Origin: Heliocidaris tuberculata
Lineage: Eukaryota > Echinodermata > Echinoidea > Camarodonta > Echinometridae
NCBI GenBank assembly: GCA_025618425.1
Contig: CM046833.1
Coordinates: 2,612,672 to 2,676,671, forward strand
Length of the DNA stretch: 64,000 nucleotides
Direction of reading: 5' to 3'
Positions 55,894 to 64,000 of this stretch are shown here, in pieces; position 1 is the first letter of the stretch, and every line of letters begins with the position of its first letter. The position numbers were made by a program, and so were the translations under genes. Below the pieces are notes generated by a model. The model saw only the letters and a program-made list of their open reading frames with translations, was not told where the DNA came from and ran no database searches.

Positions 55894-57545
55894 TGGGCCA
55901 GTTTGAGGTTGAAGATTTGTCAATCTGTCGGTGAGCTTGTAAATACACCGAGTGACCTGCTTCATTCCGTTCCATCATTCTCTTGAATAGGGTGCAAAAT
56001 TATAATTTGGGAAAGAGAAAGAGTAGAAAAGGAAAAAAAAATTATGTTATGTTGTGGATTATAATTATACTCCCCAATACTCAAGGTAAGTTGCATTAGA
56101 AATTAGTCTTTTCAGGATATAAAATGCTAATGATTTTGTAAAGCTTTTTCGCTTGGCTCCTTCACATAACGTTGCTTCAGGATCTTGTAATTTCATGCCC
56201 CAGTATATATATAATTTGATATAGTTTAGAAATGGCTTCTAAAAGGGTTCTAAATCGAAAAAAAGGAGAAAAGAAATGTAATATCTTGTTGCTTTGCTCC
56301 CTAATATACACGTAGGTCTGTAAGTTTCATCAGCTTCTTTTTAAGTACTTTGTCCCTAATATAGGATAAAGATAAAGTTAGAGGGTTTCTATCCTCTTTC
56401 TTCCCACCCTTTCTCCCTGTCTCTCTCTTCCTCTCTTCCTATCCTTTGCTTTCTTTCTTCATCACTGAGTGTGTGTTCTTTCTCTCTCTCTCTCTCTCAT
56501 TCTCTCTCCCTTCTCGCGCGTTGACTCTGTTGTTTATTTTACGCTTGTTGTTTCGACAATAATTATGCGCTATGCACTACAACCTTAGTGCATTTTTGTA
56601 CTTGGTATCATTTCCTGAAGAAGCCTTATAGGCGAAATATTGAACCTTTTGTGTCTAACGGAGTCATTTATACTGTGTCTGTCTCTATTTTTAATCTCCG
56701 TAGAAGAACTTTTGAACTATATGTTTCATGCTTTTTAAAATTTGCTTTTGATACCAAGCTGCACCTCAAGCAAATTACCATACTCAAAATTACATTATGT
56801 AAAATGAATTTGTCCTGTATCAAATAAAAACACTTTTCAGTTATTAAAGTTGGAATGTAACACATGATTTTTCGGTGACAAGACATTTGCTCCTCCGTCC
56901 ATATCTCGAAAGGTCAAAGGTTAAATTTAAGGTCATAATTTGTTTTTTGTTAAGGACAATGTGAAGATAAGGATTAGGATTAGGGTTAGGGTTAGGTTTA
57001 GGGTTAGGTTTAGGATTAGAATTAACATGGCAAAGTTAGACTGGAGCAATTGTCACAGGAGCAAATGTCATAGAACCGATTTTTCTTTACATCAAGATTG
57101 TTTTTTTTCTTTTCTTTTTTCTTGGAGGGGGGGGGGGGGTGAGTGGGCAAAGCTTTTTCAAAGGTTTGGTGCTTGGGGGTTTTTTTTACATGGGGTCTGA
57201 CACAACATTCCTGCTGGAAATTTGTTATTGTTGTAAGGAAGAGCTATGACTCTGCCTTCAGACAAAGTTTGGTCCCAGGGCTTTCAGGGAAAATTGACCT
57301 CAAATTAACAACCCATCCCTAATGAATTTTTCGTTCTTCAGTTTGGTCCCGACATACTGCTAGCTATTTACAAGTTTGATGAATGTATTAGAAGGGTTGA
57401 AAACAACCCAATTTTGGGGTCTGTTTCCGGGGCTCAGGGGGGGGGGGGGGGGGGGTTAAACCCGACGGCCAAGGTCAGGCTGACAACCTTTTTGTCAGTA
57501 ATCAAGAAAAATAGATGAGCCAAATATTCAGTGTGAAATGGTGTG
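55894..57545. other. No gene; simple repeats and telomere-like tract
   Basis: Contains a pyrimidine tract at 56400-56515, G-runs at 57124-57139 and 57428-57456, and the TTAGGG-like tract listed next. Short frames have no coding character. Confidence 0.55.
56966..57021 (+). repeat. Interstitial telomere-like repeat
   Basis: GATTAGGATTAGGGTTAGGG followed by variants TTAGGT and TTAGGA: about nine hexamer or near-hexamer units of TTAGGG type, the canonical metazoan telomere motif. Confidence 0.85.
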
Positions 57546-58026
57546 ACTGCTTCATCGGTAAATTGCCACTTGGTCTAATGCCAATTGGTCTAACAGCCAA
57601 ATGGTCTAACATCATTCAGTCTAACAACAATTCCTCCATCATCATTCCGTCTAATGATCATTTGGTCTAATAATCACTTCGTCTAATCACCACTCCGTCT
57701 ATAGGCAATTCGTCTAAAACCCGTTTGGTCTAATACCCATTTGGTCTAAACACCACTTGGTCTAACAATCATTTCGTCAAATGTTCACTTGGTCCAATAT
57801 CTATTTCGGCTAAAACCAGTTGGTTCTAATAACCAAATGGTCTAATCCTCATTTCGTCTAATAGCCATTTTGTCTAAACCCAGTTGATCTAACACCCACA
57901 TCGTCTAATCATCACTTCGTCTAATTACCATTACGTCTAATCATCGTTTGGTCCAATTCTCAGTTCGTCTAATAACCGTTTGGTCTAATGTTCACTTGGT
58001 CTAATATCCATTTGGCCTAATACTAC
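57546..58026 (+). repeat. Degenerate minisatellite of CATTTGGTCTAATAAC units
   Basis: About 27 units of 16-19 bp sharing GTCTAAT, with alternating YTTGG/TTCG before it. Units differ in spacing and sequence but the GTCTAA core is kept nearly throughout. Both flanks are unrelated to the unit. Confidence 0.88.
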
Positions 58027-58619
58027 AGACAGATAGGTTAGCCTGTCATGGTTATATATACATTGCATGGGCTGTGGAACAGGGCCGGGGGGAGGGGGTG
58101 ATGGCGCTGCTGCCCCTTCACTTTTTGAGTAGACACGTTTCATATGATTTCGTTTAATTATTATTTACAGTATATATTTTGTAGAAGAGATCACATAAAG
58201 ATAATACATTGTAATAATGTTTGGCCGCTCGCTTCGCTTGCTCGCTTGCTCGCAAAATGTTGAAAAGGGTAATTGGTACCCGTGAAAACACGGCATTTTT
58301 TTTTACAGTTTAGGCATAGGCCTACATACCAGTATAATTTACACCTCTTTCCTCGTTACTGAAGCGACTAACAGATTAAGTTTCTTTCAAGTATTTTTTC
58401 AAGTAATATTCCCTCGTTTCTAAAGCGTCTAACATTTAGATCAAGTTTCTTTCAAGTATTAGAAAAGGAGAAGAGTCATATTATAATTTGCGGACACCCG
58501 GGCTGCCTCATTCAGTGCCGGATCCAGGATTTTGTAAGGGAGGGGGGGGGGGGCCCAATATACTAAAAAAAAAAAAAAAATTTTTAAATCTGACAAGCAA
58601 AATCGTATGAAAGAAAAAT
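58027..58619. other. No gene; poly-G/C repeat and diverged duplication edge
   Basis: Repeated AAGTTTCTTTCAAGTATT (58378, 58443), also found at 35415 near the edge of copy A. An element end CAGTGCCGGATCCAGGATTT followed by a G-run is at 58513-58552. Confidence 0.5.
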
Positions 58620-59087
58620 TACAATGAGTGTTGTGTTGGGATAGATCTACAGTTTATTTTCTTGAGCGGCAGATCGAGAGTAGAATAAAGACTATTGGCA
58701 ATTAGAGTAACGTAAGAAAACAGGGCCTACATGAAGTAAAAGATGAAGATGTATAGGACAATAATGAGATGAATCTATAGTGCCATTTATAATGGTAGTT
58801 ATATTCACTGCTGAGGCACTTCTGGTTTCTGGCTCTTTATTTTACACCCAAATTCTCTGACAAGTAACAAAGAAAAAGGAAAAGAAAAGAAAAAGGCATC
58901 TGGCTTTTTAGGGGCCTTTAAATTTCTACTGCAAAATTCTATGACAAAAAAAATAAAATAAATGATTGTCACCTGAAAAGAGGGGGCATATTTTGAGGTT
59001 GGATAGTCTACTTAAGGTATGACAATAGGGTTTCAGATTTGGTGGTGGGGGGGGGGCATGGGCCGGCTGTGCCCCTTAATTCCCCTG

Positions 59088-59657
59088 CCGGAAAAAAACA
59101 CAGTGTCCCACAGTATGTTCACAGTGTGAAATACAGTGTGAAAAAACAGCGTGAAATCATTTTCACACTGTTAAATTCGAGCGTTTTAACATAGTGAATC
59201 ACATCTTCACATTGTGAGCGAGTAAATTCACATTATGAACACTCTGTGGTAAATCACACTGTGGAGGTGTCCACAGTGTGAAATCATCTTCACACTGTTA
59301 AATTCGAGCGTTTTAACATAGTGAATCACATCTTCACATTGTGAGCGAGTAAATTCACATTTTGAACACTCTGTGGTAAACCACACTGTGGAGGTGTCCA
59401 CAGTGTGAAATCATCTTCACACTGTTAAATTCGAGCGTTTTAACATAGTGAATCACATCTTCACATTGTGAGCGAGTAAATTCACATTATGAACACTCTG
59501 TGGTAAATCACACTGTGGAGGTGTCCACAGTGTGAAATCATCTTCACACTGTTAAATTCGAACGTTTTAGCATTGTGAATCACATCTTCAAAGAGTCGAC
59601 TATGTGAACACACTGTGAACACACTGTGAACACACTGTGGGACACTGTTCTTTCCGG
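59088..59657. mobile_element. Inverted-end element with internal 127-bp tandem repeats
   Basis: CCGGAAAAAAACACAGTGTC...CCACAG at the left is mirrored by CTGTGG...GACACTGTTCTTTCCGG at the right. Inside, a 127-bp unit starting at AAATCATYTTCACACTG recurs at 59154, 59281, 59408 and 59535. The unit is itself built of CACAGTGTG/CACACTGTG half-palindromes. Copy A lacks it between GGCCGGTTGTGCC and the CCAGTTGATCTAG flank (36236-36275). Confidence 0.88.
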
Positions 59658-61061
59658 CATGATCAGCCAATGGATTTAGCCACTGAGAGGGCACTGGCAT
59701 CATGGAGGGGGGGGGGGGTGGGTGGGCCTGTCTTATTCGATAAATGAAATGGATGTTAACAACAACAACATCGATTAGGGGGAGGGGCGAGAGGGAGTTC
59801 TATTGGCATCTTCGCCTTTTCCTGTCTTTTCCCCACTCTCCCTTTCCTTTTCTTCAAGTCTTTTTTCTTAAGATTTCCATCCAAAAAGTTGTTTAAATGG
59901 AAATTATCGCATCGCATTAGGCTCAGGCCTACAACAGTACCTGGCAAATTAAAAACAAGAGTCGTGCTTACTGTTTTTTTTTTTTTTTTTTTTTTTTTTT
60001 ACCGTGACTTTATTTTTTAGTTTGGGAGGTTTTTCATCTTACTTTCTTTTTCTTTCCAATAATTTTTTTTTTTTTACCCTTTCATCCACTTTGTATTGTA
60101 TATTTCTCGCCTATAAGCCTCATCTACCTAAACAAATGTCACTTTCTCTCATTATTTAGACGCCCCTGAATAAACATATATCTTAAATAAATTCCTGAAG
60201 TTGAAATATTTATTTTTGCCTAACTGAAAAGAAGAACTACAACGACAGACTTGTAAAATCTATTTTGTAACGTAGGATTAATTCCTTCTTTTAAAAAAAA
60301 TGTTTTCTGGATTTAATCGACAGAGTCAAACCCCAAATATAAACCGATTACCTAAAAACTCTGAGTACTTAATTCGCTGATCAGAAGTGCAAATATTGCG
60401 GTTGCTACTTAACAGTACTTCTTTCACATTACTCCGCACGTGTTTAAAAATTCTACAGTAAAAAAAACAAACAACAAAAAAACAAACAAAAAAATCACTG
60501 ACAAAACGCTTGATGAAACGCTCCCCTGAACACGTAGTTAACATGGGCTTGCATAACGGTATGGAAATGTGACAGAGTATATAAATTAAACGATTATTCT
60601 TTCAGAGTATATTGCATCATCTCATCGGTTTAGGATTGTACCCCTGTTAAAAGCTTTCTCTGTTTGAACCAGCATTCAAAAGTGAGTATAAATTCTAGAA
60701 AGAACAATTACTCTACATGGCTCTCTTGGATGTCCATATAGGCCGGGAAAGATTGGGTAATTTATGACCAACTAGGGTAATATTTCGTACAATTTTGGTC
60801 GAAATATAAAATCATTTATTATTGGTGGCTGACCAGCAGCACAGGCTAAAGGGGTCAGTTTACAACTCAGAATGGACAAAATATTTATAAAGGCATTTTT
60901 GTATCAACATTAAATGGGCAAATTAGTACATGTATTGGGCACAAACTTACCCACATTGGTCGAACACAATGTTGGGCAAATTTTTATGTATGATAGTTTT
61001 AGAGGGTATACTGAATATCAACTCATTTGACATGTTCCATTTCATTTGCAATATCTTTAGA
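59658..61061. other. 5' flank of SOUL copy B
   Basis: No coding exon. Contains a G-run at 59706, a T-run at 59974-60000, an end of the GAGCGTTTCATCAAGC MITE family inverted at 60495-60525, and the single TTAA (60647-60650) that is the empty site for the 38831 element. The ATG of copy B is preceded by TTTGCAATATCTTTAG, which could be a splice acceptor, so a 5' non-coding exon and the promoter may lie further left. Confidence 0.5.
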
Positions 61062-61190
61062 ATGGCAATTCGTTACGTCATCATCGCTGCTATCTTTCTA
61101 TGTGTCTCTGTGGTGATCGCTCAGGAGAACGATGGTCCTGCTTTCTGCAAAGGAAACCAGTGCCCGAGATTCGCCGTAGTCAACTCCACA
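61062..61190 (+). CDS. SOUL copy B exon 1 (signal peptide)
   Basis: 43 codons, ends AACTCCACA|GTGAGT. Chosen ATG is the only one giving the signal peptide in frame with the exon 2 junction. The corresponding exon of copy A is split by a MITE at codon 9. Confidence 0.88.
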
Positions 61191-63296
61191 GTGAGTATGG
61201 TTTCACACGATTCGAATTCCGATCATTACCCCGAAATCTCCCGAAACCACTCGAAACATTCCGAAAAACTTATGAAACCTTTATTCGACTACTCTAGATA
61301 CTAACATATGATTTTAGTCCGATCATACCCCCGAAACATCCCGAAAAATCCGAAAACCTCCCGAATCATTCCGAAACTTCCCGAAACTTCCCTATAAGGC
61401 TTCTGATGTCACTCAAAACAAATTAAAGGCTCACCTTTTATGGCATGATTGATACTTGATAGTAATTGTGAAATATAGAGATAACACATTTAGATTGGGG
61501 CAACTTCTATAAGGCCTCTGTCTACGTTAATGCAATAGATAATAATAATAATAATAATACAACAATAATAGTGGGTTCTTGTATAGCGCACATGTCTGTC
61601 AGACTTGACACTCCTGGCGCTCTGCAATTATTACCCCGGTTTTAGCATGGTTGCTCTTACAGCGCTCTAGAATTTCAATGAATTAATTCCTGCCATGTTG
61701 TACCTCACATTGGTCGAGTGTGACAAATGATATTAATTCCTTGCCAAAAGACACTAGTGCTGTGCCAGGGATTCGGAGCCCGTACATTGTGGTTCACAGT
61801 ACGGGGACTTATATTAGACCACAACACCTCTACTGTTGAAGGAATTGATCATGAAAAATGTGTAACTTATTCATATCATTTGATTTTTATTCCAGAATGA
61901 TGACTATGAGATTCGAGACTATGAGAGCTCAGTATGGGTCAGTACTGTGATAGAAGGAAGATGGTATGATAGTTCTACCAGGGAAGGATTCTACAGGCTT
62001 TTCTATTACATCTCAGGCAACAACACAGATGGTAAATTTTTTACAAAGCCACATCCCTCTCGATCCTTAATGTCATGTATTTCCTTTAATACGAAGGACA
62101 GTATATTGTTAAAAAGAGCATAATGCAAGGCATCATATTTTGCATAATCTTCGCTCTACAACCCGAAATCTTATATTCTTGCATTTTGTTTTTAAAAGTC
62201 ATGTTGAAGTACAGTGCATTTGTTATACAAAACACCCCCCAAAAAAAGACAGCTGGGAAAACATTCCGTATGATATCAAACATAAGAAAATTATTGTGCA
62301 AAATCTACATTACGCCGCTTACAACAATTTATGTTGTCATTTCTTGTTCCCTTGACTGATCGGCGAGACTTTCGTTACTTAAATAAGTTTTTTTTTTTTT
62401 TATTACCCTAAAATCATTTATCCGTGTATTCACTCCACTCTCCATCTCTACCCCATCCTCGGCCCCGCCGGAACCCCGCCTACTCAGCAGGCGTTGGGGA
62501 CAATCCTAGAAGCCTGTTAGTGTGAGGTGAGAACTCCTAAAGCCCCAACTCTGAGCCCTCCTTTTTTGTGTTATCGATGATGTAACCACCGACGATAACG
62601 TTATTCTGTCTTTTAAGAGTCTGAAGGGCGTAATATCTCATCATTTTTATACCGAGTTAAAGGTGCTTCATCCCTTTTGCAGCCCTAAATTTTGAGGTTG
62701 TGTGAGTATGCGATAAATTACAAGGCAATTATATTTGGAAAACTTGTGCGGAAGTGAACAGGATTACAATTTGCTTTTAAGTAAGTAATAACAACAATTT
62801 GTTAACACTTTATTTTAAATCGCGTAATTTTTTATAATAATTTTTTGACCGTTACTTGCGTTGATTTCTGAAAAGCCCTTCTGCGACAAAAGCAAGATTT
62901 TCATTTCTTACATATACAAAGGAGTTATAGAAATTGTGACTTTGAAATTTCATAGGCAGTATCTTCAGGATGTCTACTAAACATGTGCAAAGTTTCGCGG
63001 AATTTATGTAAGTCTACAGAAGGAATGAAGTACCTTTAATGCCCTTCTGGCTCTCAGGATCTTCTTTTATTCATTAATACAATGAAATTCAACGGCTCTC
63101 TTTCTTTTTCAGGTTCAAAGATTGACATGACATCTCCAGTAACTAAGAAGGTAGTAGACACTACCATTGGTCCTCTGCGGAAGATAACATTTACTATCTC
63201 CTTCTTCGTGCCCTTTGACCTTCAAGACAACCCACCACAACCAACCGATGATCAGGTCTTCTTTACAACACTCCCGGCACAGAGGGTGTATGTACG
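61062..63296 (+). CDS. Secreted SOUL-family heme-binding-like protein, copy B (partial: last exon outside window)
   Basis: Exons 61062-61190, 61896-62031 and 63113-63296, phases 0, 1, 2, all with GT donors and AG acceptors. With a fourth exon like copy A's (175 nt) the protein would be 207 aa, the normal SOUL/HEBP size. Residues 1-20 form a signal peptide (MAIRYVIIAAIFLCVSVVIA); two Cys follow (CKGNQC). The SOUL domain starts YEIRDYESSVWV and includes the hallmark KIDMTSPVTKKV and the IGPLRKITFTISFFVP strand. N-glycosylation sites: NST, NNT. SOUL/HEBP proteins bind heme or other tetrapyrroles; a secreted form suggests an extracellular role (inference). The exact function here is unknown. Confidence 0.9.
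61540..61829 (-). mobile_element. tRNA-derived SINE, copy in segment B
   Basis: Same insertion point in intron 1 as in copy A. Minus-strand head near 61829 (GGTGTTGTGGTC), box B-like GGCTCCGAATCCCTGGC at about 61763-61779, short AAT/ATT tail at 61540-61560. Confidence 0.78.
61896..62031 (+). CDS. SOUL copy B exon 2
   Basis: Acceptor ATTTTTATTCCAG, donor AGATG|GTAAAT, 136 nt; encodes NDDYEIRDYESSVW to YYISGNNTDG, the N-terminal part of the SOUL domain. Confidence 0.9.
62661..63035. mobile_element. TTAA-flanked MITE (AGGTRCTTCATYCC) in SOUL copy B intron 2
   Basis: AGGTGCTTCATCCCTTTTGC is mirrored by CAGAAGGAATGAAGTACCT. TTAA lies at 62657-62660 and 63036-63039. Copy A carries a single TTAA at the same place (GAGTTAATGTCCTTCTGG, 43348-43365). 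375 bp, no coding frame. The ends differ from the CCC-type piggyBac-like element. Confidence 0.9.
63113..63296 (+). CDS. SOUL copy B exon 3
   Basis: Acceptor CTTTCTTTTTCAG, donor GTACG|GTAAGA, 184 nt, phase 2 out. Encodes SKIDMTSPVTKKVVD to LPAQRVYVR. Confidence 0.9.
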
Positions 63297-64000
63297 GTAA
63301 GAACAGAGGAAAATAAAATATCTGATTTTGAGAGAGAGAACAAAAAGCTCATCACGTTTTCTGGGTACCTTTATTCCAAGTTTTCTGACAACTAAGCAAG
63401 CAAGAAGGAAAGTAAGGGGGGAAAAAATGTGTGGGGGGGGGGAGCACAATGTTGATGTTGTTTTTGTTTTTTACGGCGCTGTCATTCAAAATCTGAATAT
63501 TTACGCCATCTCAGTTGCGTCGTTAAAAAATAAGTTTTTTTATGACTTAATTGTATAATACTTTGTTTTTCTGTAGCAGACAAAGCCTTATATATTATAT
63601 AAGGTGAGAGGGAGAAAAAAAAGGGGATCCTTACAATATACAAGGCCTAAATTGAGAAGAAAATTCGCAGCGCGCGCAAGCTTTGGTACACCTGTCATAC
63701 GCCTATAACAGAAAGTTAACACCTCCTCGCCCAAAAGGCAAAATCTTGCCAGTCCGGCTCCTAGGCAACTCAGAAGCCGCGCGGAGGCGCTGCCGCTCTA
63801 TTAGTGCGTATAACGACAGATGCGAATAATTTCACACGAAAGAATTCATTTTTTTTAAATTGATTAAAAGGGGGTCACATTTTATTTTATACTCGATGTG
63901 TATTAAAAGTACGATGCAGTGCCAGAGTTAGTGTGTGCCCAGCGAGGGGGGGGGGGGGGGGGGGGGGTGCATGGACATCTTGCTCTGTATAGAAGAAATT
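63297..64000 (+). other. SOUL copy B intron 3, partial
   Basis: No exon before the window end. Relative to copy A's 437-bp intron it holds extra sequence at about 63560-63900. The GATGCAGTGCCAG segment that lies about 140 bp before copy A's exon 4 is at 63913, so exon 4 probably follows shortly after 64000. A long G-run is at about 63940-63967. Confidence 0.6.

Larger units (their letters stand above)
58620..64000 (+). repeat. Segmental duplication, copy B
   Basis: Partner of 35795-44300 in the same orientation; continues past the window end. It lacks the array, LINE, TTAA element, CCGAAGG element, exon-1 MITE and poly-G element of copy A, but has its own insertions at 59088-59657 and 62661-63035. 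Confidence 0.88.

Noticed and set aside
56940..57200. Arg/Val/Ile-repeat open frame
   Set aside because: Translation of the TTAGGG-like tract.
59088..59657. A CRISPR-like or regularly spaced repeat array
   Set aside because: The 127-bp units are contiguous tandem repeats without variable spacers, in animal DNA, bounded by inverted ends.

Overview
The window is animal nuclear DNA, most likely from a sea urchin or another echinoderm (inference). The reasons are spliced genes with GT-AG introns, two PR/SET plus C2H2 zinc-finger (PRDM-type) genes, a secreted SOUL heme-binding-type gene family, many TACATGTA motifs, long oligo-G/oligo-C tracts, CR1/Jockey-like LINEs, tRNA-derived SINEs, a short TTAGGG tract and very dense MITE and foldback content. 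There is no operon, CRISPR or other prokaryotic architecture. I cannot name the species.

Region 1 (1-26.6 kb) holds two convergent PRDM-like genes. Gene 1 (+, 2967-8054, five coding exons, 895 aa) has an intact-looking PR/SET domain and 11 C2H2 fingers. Gene 2 (-, 26623-19674, four coding exons, 1077 aa) has a diverged PR domain and 18 fingers. The introns around the PR and finger exons have the same phases (1, 0, 1), the exon carrying the second half of the PR domain is 250 nt in both, and the last seven fingers correspond. They are therefore inverted-duplicate paralogues. The 11.6 kb between their 3' ends and gene 2's introns are full of short inverted-repeat elements.

Region 2 (26.6-35.4 kb) has no gene I can support. 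Its centre (29.65-33.14 kb) is a run of large nested palindromes.

Region 3 (35.4-46 kb) and Region 5 (58.4-64 kb) are two copies of one segment carrying a SOUL-family gene (signal peptide plus SOUL domain). The right copy (B) looks functional but runs off the window before its last exon. The left copy (A) has a MITE inside its signal-peptide exon, a lost splice donor after that exon, and paired indels in exon 3; it is probably a pseudogene or has lost its secretion signal. Each copy acts as the empty-site control for insertions in the other, so several element families can be delimited from this window alone, with TTAA, TTA, 5-bp or TA target duplications.

Region 4 (46-58 kb) is repeat territory: a decayed LINE, a modular composite repeat interrupted by a 5'-truncated LINE with a 621-codon open reverse-transcriptase frame, two tRNA-like sequences, an interstitial telomere-like tract and a degenerate minisatellite. 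All coordinates and alignments were made by eye; splice sites are predicted from consensus, reading phase and agreement between paralogues.
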